Assembly (NCBI GenBank): GCA_943789205.1
Contig: CALSTG010000001.1
Span: 982,435-1,046,434, forward strand
Direction: 5' to 3'
DNA length: 64,000 bases
From: an uncultured Flavobacteriales bacterium
Lineage (GTDB): Bacteria > Bacteroidota > Bacteroidia > Flavobacteriales_D > Crocinitomicaceae
Numbering within the stretch: position 1 is the stretch's first letter; every line of letters begins with the position of its first letter. The position numbers were made by a program, and so were the translations under genes. Below are positions 46,260 through 55,831 of this stretch, in pieces. The notes beneath the pieces are model-generated. The model did not search any database. It saw only the letters and a program-made list of their open reading frames with translations, and was not told where the DNA came from.

Positions 46260-47681
46260 ATGGATATTTGGATCAAAGCTGCTCAATTATTTTTATCACT
46301 CGCCATACTTGTCTCCCTTCATGAATTGGGACACTTTATACCCGCGAAACTCTTTAAAACACGAATAGAAAAATTTTATTTATTCTTCAATCCTTGGTTT
46401 TCACTGTTTAGATATAAAAAAATTAACGGAAAGAAAAAGTACTCTTGGTTTACAAAAGAGTCGCCTAAAGATTGGGAAGAAGATGAAACTACAACAGAGT
46501 GGGGCCTTGGTTGGCTTCCTTTGGGAGGATATGTCAAGATTTCTGGAATGATTGACGAATCCATGGACAAAGAACAGCTAGAAAAACCAGCTGAGCCATG
46601 GGAGTTTCGTTCTAAGCCAGCTTGGCAAAGATTAATTATTATGATTGGGGGTGTCACTGTCAATCTTCTTCTTGGATTTTTTATCTACACCATGGTTATT
46701 TTCGCATGGGGGCGCGTTCAAATCAACCCTCAAAAAATGACACATGGGGTTAGTGTCCATCCATATATTACTGAGAAGTATGGCATTTCTTCTGGTGATA
46801 AAATTCTGAAAGTTGATGATGATACACTGTATAACTTGGATGAACTAAATAAAATTATAATGCTTCGGGACATTTCAAGCTTAACTGTTGAGCATGCAAA
46901 TGGTGTACAAGAGACGGTAGCATTACCTGAAGATATAGGTCTTGAATTGTTTCAAAATAATGCATTTCCTGCATTCGGTATGCGCTCTACATCATCATAT
47001 GTAGAGGTTGTTGATCAAGCATCAAACGCCGAAAAAGCGGGGCTTCAAGCGAAAGACCACCTACTGCAAATTAATGGAGAAGAAGTAACATACTTTGATG
47101 AAATTCAAAACGCCCTTTATGCAAATAAAAATAAAACAGTAGCATTAACTGTACTTCGCCAAACAGAAGAAAATAATAACGATACAATTACATTAAATGC
47201 TAAAGTGAACGAGGGTGGAACGATTGGTTTTGCTGTTGGGGTTTCAGCGGTCGAAGATTCAACGGCTGTAGAAACGCTTTCTTACTCTTTTTTAAAGAGT
47301 ATTTCTGCTGGAACCCAATATGGGTTAAATACCCTTGGAGATTATGTAAGTCAATTCAAATTTATTTTCACCAAAAAAGGAGCGGGTTCTGTAGGTGGTT
47401 TTGCCACTATCGGGAATTTATTTCCGGCCGTTTGGGATTGGCAAGCCTTCTGGATGCAAACGGCATTGCTTTCAATTATCCTTGCTTTTATGAATATTCT
47501 TCCTATACCAGCTCTCGATGGTGGACATGTCATATTCTTAATTTATGAGATGATCACGGGTAAAGAGGCGCCACAAAGAGTACTAGAGATTGCGCAATAC
47601 GTTGGTATTTTCCTTTTATTAGGGCTGATGATTTACGCGAATGGAAATGATTTAATTCGTTGGATTAATGGTGGGTTTTAA
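46260..47681 (+). CDS. rseP: RIP metalloprotease RseP
   Basis: This is a 473-aa site-2 intramembrane metalloprotease. The zinc motif HELGH is at residues 21-25 in the first helix, and the second active-site motif is LPIPALDGGHVIF near the C-terminus. One or two PDZ domains (~210-360; SGDKILKVDDDTL and AGLQAKDHLLQINGEEV) separate the halves. It cleaves membrane-anchored substrates such as anti-sigma factors or remnant signal peptides. I start at ATG 46260 because an exact promoter lies between it and the track's TTG start. The next small lipoprotein gene follows 65 nt downstream. Confidence 0.95.
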   Translation: MDIWIKAAQLFLSLAILVSLHELGHFIPAKLFKTRIEKFYLFFNPWFSLFRYKKINGKKKYSWFTKESPKDWEEDETTTEWGLGWLPLGGYVKISGMIDESMDKEQLEKPAEPWEFRSKPAWQRLIIMIGGVTVNLLLGFFIYTMVIFAWGRVQINPQKMTHGVSVHPYITEKYGISSGDKILKVDDDTLYNLDELNKIIMLRDISSLTVEHANGVQETVALPEDIGLELFQNNAFPAFGMRSTSSYVEVVDQASNAEKAGLQAKDHLLQINGEEVTYFDEIQNALYANKNKTVALTVLRQTEENNNDTITLNAKVNEGGTIGFAVGVSAVEDSTAVETLSYSFLKSISAGTQYGLNTLGDYVSQFKFIFTKKGAGSVGGFATIGNLFPAVWDWQAFWMQTALLSIILAFMNILPIPALDGGHVIFLIYEMITGKEAPQRVLEIAQYVGIFLLLGLMIYANGNDLIRWINGGF

Positions 47682-47746
47682 GTGAATTGAAAAAATCAAT
47701 TCTCTTGAATTCAAATGATTTTCGTTTCTTTATAAAAAAAAATAAA

Positions 47747-47965
47747 ATGAACTTTAAACGTCCAACAATTACTTTCTTTTCTGTAATAACCGTAGGCCTT
47801 TTTCTCAACTCTTGTAGTGGAACCTCTGCATGTGAATGCAAAGCAAATGACCTTAAAGGTGCCGCATTAGATACAGAAATAGAAGAAAAATGTAAGGCTG
47901 CTGAGAATGAGATGTCAGTAGAAGAAAAAGAAGCATACATTTCCGAATACAAAGACTGTAAATAA
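47747..47965 (+). CDS. Small Cys-rich hypothetical lipoprotein
   Basis: This 72-aa lipoprotein has signal FFSVITVGLFLNSC (Cys23). The mature part carries four more Cys (SACECKANDLKGA, EEKCKAAENEM, EYKDCK) and is strongly acidic and helical. I do not recognise the family. I chose ATG 47747 over TTG 47687, which lacks a sensible signal. A terminator follows. Confidence 0.65.
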   Translation: MNFKRPTITFFSVITVGLFLNSCSGTSACECKANDLKGAALDTEIEEKCKAAENEMSVEEKEAYISEYKDCK

Positions 47966-47986
47966 ACCACAGCTCATAATTTTTTC

Positions 47987-48012
47987 GGCTCCTAGAGCTG
48001 CAGGGGCCTTTT
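47987..48012 (+). terminator. Terminator after the small lipoprotein
   Basis: A 7-bp stem GGCTCCT/AGGGGCC (one T-G pair) around an 8-nt loop is followed by T4, 22 nt after the stop. Confidence 0.55.
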
Positions 48013-48035
48013 AGTGAACCTTTTAATAAAATCCT

Positions 48036-50087
48036 ATGCAAGATTTTCAAAACTATATTCTTGGCTCTTGGGGCAAGGGTGAAGGAATAGAAACGAACCT
48101 CTATAATGCCATTAATGGAGACGCTCTGGGAGGTGTTTCGAGCGCCGGAATTGACTATAAAGCGGTTTTAGACTATGGCCGTAAAGTCGGCGGGCCGGCT
48201 TTAAGAAAAATGACCTTTCAAGAAAGGGGCAGAATGCTTAAAGCATTGGCTTTTTACCTCCTCGAAAGAAAATCGAGCTATTATAAAATCAGTTCTTGGA
48301 CGGGCGCAACCAAAATTGATTCATGGATCGATATTGAAGGGGGTATTGGGAATTTGTTTGCAAATGCCTCATTAAGAAAGCAATTTCCTGACTTACCTTA
48401 TTATGTGGATGGTGTCGCTGCGCCTCTTTCAAAAGAAGGAACATTTATCGGCCACCATATCATGGTTCCAAAAGAAGGTGTTGCAATTCACATTAATGCC
48501 TTTAACTTTCCAATTTGGGGTATGCTAGAAAAAATTGCTGTTAACTTAATGGCTGGTGTACCCGCTATTGTTAAGCCTTCTGAATATACTTGTTACTTAA
48601 CAGAAGTTATGGTTAAAGATATTATTGCCTCTAAAATTTTACCAGAAGGTTCACTTCAGTTGGTTTGTGGTTTGGGTAGAGGTATTATTGATCACGTAGA
48701 CGAAAGAGATACTGTAACTTTTACGGGTAGTGCCGCAACAGGAAAAGTCCTCAAAGGATTGCCACATATTACAGAAAAAAGTGTTTCTTTTAATCTTGAG
48801 GCTGACTCTTTAAATGCGTCTATTCTTGGAATGCATGCAACTCCTGATACTGAAGAGTTCAATTTATTTGTGAAAGAGTGTGTAAAAGAAATCACTATCA
48901 AAGCAGGTCAAAAATGCACTGCAGTTCGGAGAATCATTGTGCCTGAAAATCTTATTGATGAAGTACAAAGTGCCATATCAGCTAAACTTGAAAAAATAAA
49001 AATTGGTGACCCTTCTATTGAAGGGGTCCGCATGGGGGCTTTAGCCTCAAGACTTCAGGTAGAGCGCGTCAAGGAAAGTGTATTAACACTGGAACAAACT
49101 CAAAAAATTGTCTCTGGTGATATAGAAAACTTCGATGTGGAGGGTGCTGATAAAAAACTAGGTGCTTTTTTCTCTCCTATTCTTTTTAGAAATGACGACC
49201 CCTTTAATAAGGTGGCTTGTCACGATATAGAAGCTTTTGGGCCCGTTTCAACGATAATGCCCTATAAAGACATCGGTGACGCCATTGAGCTTGCTAAAAT
49301 GGGGAAAGGCTCCTTGGTGTCGTCAATCGTCACGCCAAACAACCAGGAAGCAAGAGATTACGTGGTAGGTGCTGCCAGTATGCACGGTAGAATCCTTGTG
49401 CTGAATAAAGATTGTGCAAAAGAAAGTACAGGACACGGTTCACCCATGCCATTACTTACCCATGGCGGTCCCGGACGTGCTGGAGGTGGAGAAGAAATGG
49501 GAGGAAAGCGAGGCGTACTTCATTACTTGCAACGGACTGCTATTCAAGGTCATCCATCAACCATAACAGCAATTACAGAACAATTTCAAATCGGTGCAGC
49601 TATGCCTGAAGCCAATCCACATGTTTTTCGAAAGCACTTTGAAGAGTTGGTTGTAGGTGAAACTGTATTTACGCACAAGCACACCGTAACGGATGCTGAT
49701 ATTGTTAATTTCGCAAATGTTTCGGGGGACAACTTTTACGCACACATGGATGCAACATCCTTAGATGGAACCATTTTCGAGCAACGCGTAGCACATGGTT
49801 ATTTCATTCTTTCTAAAGCTGCTGGCTTATTTGTGGACCCAAAGAAAGGGCCTGTTCTTTTAAATTATGGTCTCGATGATGCGCGGTTTATCAAGCCTGT
49901 CTACCCTGGGGCTACAATTGGTGTTCGTTTTACTGTAAAGGAAAAAATGGACCAAGAAAAACGTAGTGATGAGGACATCGCTAAAGGAATTGTTCGTTTT
50001 TTAGTTGATGTTTATGATGAAACTGGAGAAACTGTTGCGCTTGCTACCATCTTAACTATGGTTAAAAAGCTAGATCAAACAAAATGA
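48036..50087 (+). CDS. paaZ: PaaZ-type bifunctional aldehyde dehydrogenase / enoyl-CoA hydratase
   Basis: This 683-aa protein matches PaaZ (oxepin-CoA hydrolase/3-oxo-5,6-dehydrosuberyl-CoA dehydrogenase) of phenylacetate degradation. The N-terminal aldehyde dehydrogenase (~1-530) has the catalytic Cys in [16 protein letters not shown]. The C-terminal MaoC-like hydratase (~545-683) has [22 protein letters not shown] and [17 protein letters not shown]. No other paa genes are in the window, so the pathway genes must be elsewhere, or it has another role. An ABM-domain gene overlaps its stop by 4 nt. Confidence 0.92.
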   Translation: MQDFQNYILGSWGKGEGIETNLYNAINGDALGGVSSAGIDYKAVLDYGRKVGGPALRKMTFQERGRMLKALAFYLLERKSSYYKISSWTGATKIDSWIDIEGGIGNLFANASLRKQFPDLPYYVDGVAAPLSKEGTFIGHHIMVPKEGVAIHINAFNFPIWGMLEKIAVNLMAGVPAIVKPSEYTCYLTEVMVKDIIASKILPEGSLQLVCGLGRGIIDHVDERDTVTFTGSAATGKVLKGLPHITEKSVSFNLEADSLNASILGMHATPDTEEFNLFVKECVKEITIKAGQKCTAVRRIIVPENLIDEVQSAISAKLEKIKIGDPSIEGVRMGALASRLQVERVKESVLTLEQTQKIVSGDIENFDVEGADKKLGAFFSPILFRNDDPFNKVACHDIEAFGPVSTIMPYKDIGDAIELAKMGKGSLVSSIVTPNNQEARDYVVGAASMHGRILVLNKDCAKESTGHGSPMPLLTHGGPGRAGGGEEMGGKRGVLHYLQRTAIQGHPSTITAITEQFQIGAAMPEANPHVFRKHFEELVVGETVFTHKHTVTDADIVNFANVSGDNFYAHMDATSLDGTIFEQRVAHGYFILSKAAGLFVDPKKGPVLLNYGLDDARFIKPVYPGATIGVRFTVKEKMDQEKRSDEDIAKGIVRFLVDVYDETGETVALATILTMVKKLDQTK

Positions 50088-50413
50088 ACCATAGCCGATT
50101 TCCCGGAGCAAAATATGCAAACATCTTCAGTTATAAGCGCACAAACACCTCCGATGGTTATGAAGATCTAGATGAACAAACCCTGCTCCTTGTGAAAGAA
50201 ATCCCTGGATATTTAGGTTACGAAAATATCACAGATAGTTCTGGTCGTAGTATATTCATTAGTTATTGGGACTCAAAAAAAGCGATAGATTTATGGCGAA
50301 AAAACGCCGTTCATAAAATGGCAAAAGACAAAAGCAAAACATGGTATGCTGCCTACCACACCATGCTTGTTCACATCGAATATAGCAATGAGTACAATTC
50401 ACAACAGCTTTAA
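50084..50413 (+). CDS. Antibiotic biosynthesis monooxygenase (ABM)-domain protein
   Basis: This 109-aa ferredoxin-like dimeric alpha-beta barrel protein resembles ABM-domain proteins: YANIFSYKRTNTSDGYEDLDEQTLLLVKEIPGYLGYE, then ISYWDSKKAIDLWRKNAVHKMAKDK. Such proteins are small oxygenases or heme-degrading/accessory enzymes; the substrate is unknown. The ATG overlaps the paaZ stop by 4 nt, suggesting translational coupling. Confidence 0.85.
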   Translation: MNHSRFPGAKYANIFSYKRTNTSDGYEDLDEQTLLLVKEIPGYLGYENITDSSGRSIFISYWDSKKAIDLWRKNAVHKMAKDKSKTWYAAYHTMLVHIEYSNEYNSQQL

Positions 50414-50492
50414 AAAGTACTGCTAATCAGCATTTTGTGTGGTTTTTTAATAAAAAAAGTCGTTCTTTCTTGTCTAAGTGTCATTTATACAC

Positions 50493-50500
50493 TAAGTTTG
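50493..50500 (+). promoter_or_regulatory. Predicted promoter (-33 TTG, -7 TAAGTTTG) for the amt operon
   Basis: TAAGTTTG exactly matches TAnnTTTG, and a TTG at 50470-50472 lies 20 nt upstream, the usual -33 to -7 spacing. It precedes the 70-aa ORF and amt. Confidence 0.6.
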
Positions 50501-50523
50501 AGTTGTATAATTAAATCAATGAT

Positions 50524-50736
50524 ATGATCACGACTAAAAAAAGAAGCTTAAATGAAATAAGACAAACAAAAGATTGTTTTTATGAAGTCCCTAACCTTGA
50601 TAAAAAGAGCATCGCTGAAGAAGTGCTTGGTGCTTATTTTTCACACCCAAGTGCACCTAATCAGATTTCCAAAGAAAATATCAACGATTTCATTAAGTTT
50701 TTAAACATCAACCGTTACAAAATAACACAAGAATAA
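50524..50736 (+). CDS. Small hypothetical protein upstream of amt
   Basis: This 70-aa soluble protein (KRSLNEIRQTKDCFYEVPNL near the N-terminus) is cotranscribed with amt: the amt ATG follows its stop directly. It is not PII/GlnK-like. Function unknown; a good consensus promoter just upstream supports expression. Confidence 0.65.
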   Translation: MITTKKRSLNEIRQTKDCFYEVPNLDKKSIAEEVLGAYFSHPSAPNQISKENINDFIKFLNINRYKITQE

Positions 50737-52032
50737 ATGAATTCAAGAATCGGCAGCAAGCTCAACTTTATCTTTCTTGCTGTAGTTGTCTTATTAATTC
50801 TCATCGGTAATAAAGCTTATAACTACGAAATAAGCAGTTATAATATTGACAGTGGTGACACATCCTGGATGCTTGTATCAAGTGCATTCGTACTTCTCAT
50901 GACTCCTGGTCTTGCTTTTTTTTACGGAGGTATGGTCAATGTAAAAAATATAATTTCAACCATGCTTCAAAGCTTTGTCGCGTTAGGAGTTATTACTATT
51001 GTTTGGATATTTGTTGGTTTTAGCTTATCCTTTGGTGATAGCTTTTATGGAATAATTGGAAACCCGACTACCTTTTTATTTTTTGATAATGTGACCTTAG
51101 CGCCAAATCCAAATTACGGACCTACTATTCCCTTTCTATTATTCGCCTTTTTTCAACTAAAATTTGCCATCATAACTCCTGCTTTAATCTCAGGAAGTTT
51201 TGCTGAACGTATTCGTTTTAGGAGCTATATTCTTTTTATGCTCCTATTTACACTTCTAATCTATACCCCACTTGCACATATGACTTGGCATCCAGATGGC
51301 TTATTTCGAAAATGGGGTGTCATCGATTTTGCTGGAGGAACTGTAGTTCATATGTCAGCTGGATTGGCTGCACTTGCAGGTGCTTTATTCCTTGGGAAAA
51401 GGAAAAAAATAATCGAGAAGCCCGCAAATATTCCATTCGTAATTCTGGGAACAGGATTACTCTGGTTTGGATGGTTTGGCTTCAATGCTGGTTCCGCCTT
51501 AGGAGCTAATTTCGATGCTGTTGTTGCGTTTGCCAATACAAATGTAGCCTCAGCAACAAGTATGATTACCTGGATATTTTTTGATCGATTTACAAATCGA
51601 AAAATGTCAGCAATCGGAGCGTGCATTGGAGCTATTGTGGGTCTCGTTGCTATTACACCTGCCGCGGGAGTCGTCACACTGGGGCAAAGTGTTTTTATTG
51701 GTTTTGTGGCGGCATTGATTAGTAATTTGGCGATTCGGTTCTTTAGAAAGCTCAATGTTGATGATACACTTGATGTTTTTCCAAGTCATGGAATAGGGGG
51801 AATAACCGGAATGATATTAACTGCTTTGTTCGCTTCGGAGGTTGGCCTAATTTATGGTGAGACTGAGACCTTTATAATGCACCTGATCGCTATTTTACTA
51901 GTTGTTTTATACACCTTAACCATGAGTTACCTTTTATTTAAACTCGTAAATGTAATCACCCCTCTTCGTGTGCGTGAGGACCAAGAGGAAAGAGGGCTAG
52001 ACGCCTCTCAACACGGCGAACACTTCGTCTAG
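50737..52032 (+). CDS. amt: Ammonium transporter
   Basis: This 431-aa Amt/MEP/Rh channel has about 11 membrane helices. The signature IDFAGGTVVHMSAGLAALAGALFLG and FPSHGIGGITGMILTALFAS are intact; MTPGLAFFYGGMV and LQSFVALGVITIVW are typical of the family. It would import ammonium. It directly follows a 70-aa ORF, and no glnK/PII gene is adjacent, which is unusual for amt loci. Confidence 0.95.
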   Translation: MNSRIGSKLNFIFLAVVVLLILIGNKAYNYEISSYNIDSGDTSWMLVSSAFVLLMTPGLAFFYGGMVNVKNIISTMLQSFVALGVITIVWIFVGFSLSFGDSFYGIIGNPTTFLFFDNVTLAPNPNYGPTIPFLLFAFFQLKFAIITPALISGSFAERIRFRSYILFMLLFTLLIYTPLAHMTWHPDGLFRKWGVIDFAGGTVVHMSAGLAALAGALFLGKRKKIIEKPANIPFVILGTGLLWFGWFGFNAGSALGANFDAVVAFANTNVASATSMITWIFFDRFTNRKMSAIGACIGAIVGLVAITPAAGVVTLGQSVFIGFVAALISNLAIRFFRKLNVDDTLDVFPSHGIGGITGMILTALFASEVGLIYGETETFIMHLIAILLVVLYTLTMSYLLFKLVNVITPLRVREDQEERGLDASQHGEHFV

Positions 52033-52034
52033 TT

Positions 52035-53222
52035 TTAGTATAAAAAGTTATTGTACGGATAACGTACCTTAAATATCTCTTTTACCTGCTTGTACAATAT
52101 ATCACGAAGCTCGTCCATGTTCTCCTTTTTTTGAGCAGAGATAAATATTACTTTTTCTGAACCTAGCTTGGACATCCAAGATTTTTTCAAAGCATCTATG
52201 GAGGAAAGACCATCGGGATCTTCAAGCTCATCTTCCGGAGGTAAATAAGCGTCTATTTTATTAAAAACCACAATGGTTGGCTTTTCTGATTTGTCAATCT
52301 CTGCTAAGGTTTCATTGACAACACGATAATGGTCTTCGAAATTTAGATGAGCTATATCCAAAACGTGAATTAGAAGGTCTGCCTCACGAACCTCATCTAA
52401 GGTTGACTTAAAAGATTCCATTAGCTGCTGCGGGAGCTTGCGGATAAACCCAACTGTGTCAGTTAACAGTAAGGGTAAATTACCTAAAACTACTTTTCTT
52501 ACGGTCGTATCGAGTGTGGCAAATAATTTGTTCTCTGCAAAAACCTTTGATTTTGACAGTACGTTCATCAAAGTGCTTTTCCCGACATTAGTATAACCTA
52601 CGAGTGCCACGCGAACTAGCTGTCCTCTGTTTCCTCTTTGAACGCGCTTTTGTTTATCAATAGATTTTAGACGTTCTTTCATTAAGGAAATTCTTTGCCC
52701 AATAATCCGTCTATCTGTTTCTATTTGAGATTCTCCTGGTCCGCGCATCCCAATTCCACCTTTCTGACGTTCAAGGTGGGTCCATAAACCTGTTAATCTC
52801 GGTAACATATATTGGAGTTGGGCAAGCTCTACTTGTGTCTTTGCGTGATAGGTCATCGCTCTGCTGGCAAAAATATCTAGAATTAAAATTGTCCTATCCA
52901 ATATTTTACAAGCTAAAATCTTCTCAATATTGCGGAGCTGAGAGGGTGCTAATTCATCATCAAAAATCACTAATGTGATTCCCTTCATTTTAATATACTC
53001 ACGAATTTCTTCAATTTTACCACTTCCGACATAGGTTTTAGGATTTGGTACAGGCAAATTTTGGAGGAACATGTGTTCAGTATGTGCGCCTGCTGTTTCA
53101 GCTAAAAAACGCAATTCCTCTAAATGCTCTCTTGCTTCTTCATCAGAAATCCTAGAATGTGCGACACCAACTAACGCACACAATTCTTGTTCTAATTCAT
53201 TTTTTTTTGTCGGTTTTCCCAT
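52035..53222 (-). CDS. hflX: GTPase HflX
   Basis: This 395-aa ribosome-associated GTPase (HflX) can rescue or disassemble stalled 50S/70S ribosomes under stress. An N-terminal HflX domain (~10-190: PNPKTYVGSGKIEEIR, VIFDDELAPSQLRNIEK, GIGMRGPGESQIETDRR) precedes a GTPase domain (~195-380: GYTNVGKSTLMN, DTVGFIRKLP, VFNKID). Its ATG overlaps the stop of the upstream cytochrome c gene by 1 nt, so the two are cotranscribed. Confidence 0.94.
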   Translation of the reverse strand: MGKPTKKNELEQELCALVGVAHSRISDEEAREHLEELRFLAETAGAHTEHMFLQNLPVPNPKTYVGSGKIEEIREYIKMKGITLVIFDDELAPSQLRNIEKILACKILDRTILILDIFASRAMTYHAKTQVELAQLQYMLPRLTGLWTHLERQKGGIGMRGPGESQIETDRRIIGQRISLMKERLKSIDKQKRVQRGNRGQLVRVALVGYTNVGKSTLMNVLSKSKVFAENKLFATLDTTVRKVVLGNLPLLLTDTVGFIRKLPQQLMESFKSTLDEVREADLLIHVLDIAHLNFEDHYRVVNETLAEIDKSEKPTIVVFNKIDAYLPPEDELEDPDGLSSIDALKKSWMSKLGSEKVIFISAQKKENMDELRDILYKQVKEIFKVRYPYNNFLY

Positions 53223-53542
53223 TAATTCCTTAAACTAATGACATATTCAGACAGCCAGTTAAATTTTTCTTTTGAATCCAATGTGTTGGCATAAGCGGGC
53301 ATCGCTCCTTTACCTTCACTTATTATTTTTGTGATTTCAGGAGGCTTCAATGTACTAATTTTCAAGTTTTTTGAACCACTTGCCCCGAGATCCCCTGAGG
53401 GCCCGTGACATCTTAAGCAATGGATCATATAAAGCTTCTCTCCGTTTTCTAAGGAAGAGGCACTCCATTGCTCTTCTGTTTCTTCAGTCCCACAAGAGAG
53501 CAACAAGAATCCAAAAGAAAGAAAAAGAACTCTTAGAACCAT
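53222..53542 (-). CDS. Small c-type cytochrome lipoprotein
   Basis: This 106-aa lipoprotein (signal VLRVLFLSFGFLLLSC, Cys17) contains one heme c motif, CLRCH (residues ~42-46), and a likely distal Met in AMPAYANTL. It is a typical class I cytochrome c domain on the outer face of a membrane. It overlaps the membrane cytochrome-b-like gene by 10 nt and hflX by 1 nt, so it probably donates or accepts electrons with that neighbour. Confidence 0.88.
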   Translation of the reverse strand: MVLRVLFLSFGFLLLSCGTEETEEQWSASSLENGEKLYMIHCLRCHGPSGDLGASGSKNLKISTLKPPEITKIISEGKGAMPAYANTLDSKEKFNWLSEYVISLRN

Positions 53543-53958
53543 TGTCCTCCTAAACCTCTAAATGGCCATGGAATAGATGCAATAATCAACACAAGCCCCA
53601 AAGTATACCAAATAGCAATTTTTTTGTTTTTTTGAGCAGGTAATTCTTGCTTCTCCGCTATTTTTCGTCCAATTGTAACAATTACAATTGCTATCAACAT
53701 TCCTATGAGATGCTCCATCCCGTAAAAACGCAAAGCTGCATCTTTCATCCAACCCGAGGCGAATGAAACTTTAGGTGATGTAAAATATAATATCAGTCCT
53801 AATAGCAATTGAACATGAAGAGAAATCATCGCGAATAAATTCACCATTTTATCTTTCTTTTCATAGCTTGATTTATTCTTGCCAATCGCATTGAATATTG
53901 CATATAATAACAACCCTAATACGAGCCATCTTAATCCTGAATGAGCGTGTACCAACAT
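53533..53958 (-). CDS. Cytochrome b-like small membrane protein
   Basis: This 141-aa protein has four predicted membrane helices and membrane-embedded histidines (His4/His6 in VHAHSGLRW, His48, His83), consistent with a b-type heme protein; relatives are annotated 'cytochrome B'. Heme binding is inferred. It overlaps the c-type cytochrome gene by 10 nt, so the pair may form a small electron-transfer module. It lies 9 nt after the lepA stop. Confidence 0.7.
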   Translation of the reverse strand: MLVHAHSGLRWLVLGLLLYAIFNAIGKNKSSYEKKDKMVNLFAMISLHVQLLLGLILYFTSPKVSFASGWMKDAALRFYGMEHLIGMLIAIVIVTIGRKIAEKQELPAQKNKKIAIWYTLGLVLIIASIPWPFRGLGGQWF

Positions 53959-53967
53959 ATTTTTTAT

Positions 53968-55764
53968 TTAATCGTTCAATTTTAAAACTGCAAGAAATGC
54001 TTCTTGAGGCACCTCTACTTTACCAACTTGACGCATTCGTTTTTTACCTGCCTTTTGTTTTTCTAATAATTTTCTTTTCCGAGTAATATCGCCACCATAA
54101 CATTTAGCTGTTACATCTTTTCTAAGGGCCTTTATTGTTTCTCTGGCAATCACTTTTGCACCAATTGCTGCTTGAACCGGAATCTCAAATTGTTGTCTAG
54201 GGATTAGCTCTTTAAGCTTTAAACAAATTCTTTTCCCTAAATCAAAAGCATTACTTCTATGAACCAAAGCAGATAAAGCGTCAACCTGCTCACCATTTAA
54301 CAGTAAATCCATTTTTATTAAATCCGAGGCTTTATATCCCGTAGGATGGTAATCAAAAGAAGCGTAACCTCTTGAAACAGATTTAAGCCTATCATAAAAA
54401 TCAAATACGATTTCTGCAAGCGGCATTTCAAAAGTGATCTCAACTCTATCTTGAGTGAGATAAACTTGGTTTTGAAGCTCTCCACGCTTTTCAATACATA
54501 GTGTCATTATAGCCCCTACGTATTCTGTTTTAGTTATGACTTGAGCGCGAATGTATGGCTCTTCTATTTTATCCATACCTGAGGGGTCAGGAAGCTCAGA
54601 AGGGTTGTTCACGATCAACATCTCATCTGGCGTCTTTTTCATGTATGACTTGTATGAAACGTTTGGAACCGTTGTAATGACGGTCATGTTAAACTCACGC
54701 TCCAGTCGTTCTTGAATGATTTCCATGTGAAGCATTCCAAGAAACCCGCATCTGAAACCAAATCCTAAAGCCGCTGAAGATTCAGGTTCAAAAACCAAGG
54801 AAGAATCGTTGAGTTGAAGTTTTTCCATGGAGTACCTGAGCTCTTCATAATCCTCAGAGTCTACAGGATAAATACCTGCAAACACCATTGGCTTTACATC
54901 CTCAAATCCCTTTAGGGCTGATTCGCACTGGTTTTCTGTTGCTGTGATTGTATCTCCTACTTTAACCTCATTGGCTTGTTTAATACCAGATATAATATAT
55001 CCCACGTCTCCAGCTCTAACTTCTTTTTTAGGATCCAGTCCCATTTTTAAGACACCAATTTCATCGGCATTATAATCTCGCTTAGTATTGAAAAATCTTA
55101 TTCTTTGACCCTTTCGAATCACGCCATTTTTCACTCGATAATATGCTATAATTCCTCTAAAAGGATTGAAAACAGAATCAAATATCATGGCCTGCAACGG
55201 TGCCTCTTCATCTCCTTTTGGGGAGGGTACTGTTTTAACAACAGCTGCTAAAATTTCTTCAACGCCCAAGCCTGTCTTTCCCGAAGCCGGAATAATCTCT
55301 TCATACTCACAACCAATAAGTTCGACAATTTGATCTGAAACCTCTTCTGGCATTGCGCCAGGCAAATCCATTTTATTTAGAATAGGGATAATTTGTAAAT
55401 CGTGCTCCAAAGCCAAGTATAGATTTGAAATGGTTTGTGCCTCAATACCCTGAGAAGCATCTACGATAAGTAAAGCCCCTTCACAAGCTGCTATAGATCT
55501 GGAAACTTCATAAGAAAAATCAACATGCCCGGGAGTATCAATAAGATTCAAAATATAATCTTCACCTTCGTACTCATAATTCATTTGAATTGCATGACTT
55601 TTTATAGTTATGCCTCTTTCGCGCTCTAGCTCCATATCATCAAGAGCTTGATTTTGCATTTCTCTTTCAGAGATTGTTCCAGTAGTTTGTAAAAGCCGAT
55701 CTGCTAGGGTGCTTTTTCCATGGTCAATGTGGGCAATTATACAGAAATTTCGAATGTGCTTCAT
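53968..55764 (-). CDS. lepA: Elongation factor 4 (LepA)
   Basis: This 598-aa translational GTPase matches EF4/LepA in full length (about 600 aa). The GTPase domain (1-~180) has [35 protein letters not shown] and NKMDLP. The C-terminal family tail [25 protein letters not shown] is present. It assists ribosome translocation or initiation under stress. An exact -7 element lies 8 nt upstream, implying a very short leader. It heads an apparent unit with the two cytochrome genes and hflX. Confidence 0.97.
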   Translation of the reverse strand: MKHIRNFCIIAHIDHGKSTLADRLLQTTGTISEREMQNQALDDMELERERGITIKSHAIQMNYEYEGEDYILNLIDTPGHVDFSYEVSRSIAACEGALLIVDASQGIEAQTISNLYLALEHDLQIIPILNKMDLPGAMPEEVSDQIVELIGCEYEEIIPASGKTGLGVEEILAAVVKTVPSPKGDEEAPLQAMIFDSVFNPFRGIIAYYRVKNGVIRKGQRIRFFNTKRDYNADEIGVLKMGLDPKKEVRAGDVGYIISGIKQANEVKVGDTITATENQCESALKGFEDVKPMVFAGIYPVDSEDYEELRYSMEKLQLNDSSLVFEPESSAALGFGFRCGFLGMLHMEIIQERLEREFNMTVITTVPNVSYKSYMKKTPDEMLIVNNPSELPDPSGMDKIEEPYIRAQVITKTEYVGAIMTLCIEKRGELQNQVYLTQDRVEITFEMPLAEIVFDFYDRLKSVSRGYASFDYHPTGYKASDLIKMDLLLNGEQVDALSALVHRSNAFDLGKRICLKLKELIPRQQFEIPVQAAIGAKVIARETIKALRKDVTAKCYGGDITRKRKLLEKQKAGKKRMRQVGKVEVPQEAFLAVLKLND

Positions 55765-55771
55765 GAGTTAT

Positions 55772-55779
55772 CAAAATTA
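55772..55779 (-). promoter_or_regulatory. Predicted -7 promoter element for lepA
   Basis: The minus strand reads TAATTTTG, an exact TAnnTTTG match 7 nt upstream of the ATG, implying an almost leaderless mRNA. Confidence 0.45.
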
Positions 55780-55831
55780 CACTTTTAAATCCGATTCTAT
55801 TGCTTGTTGGAACACCTATTTCTAAAATGAA

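Noticed and set aside
47687-47746. Upstream TTG start of the small lipoprotein
   Set aside because: The extension destroys the lipoprotein signal; ATG 47747 gives a clean lipobox.
50414-50450. Terminator hairpin after the ABM-domain gene
   Set aside because: TGCTAATCAGCA has only a 4-bp stem; too weak to call.
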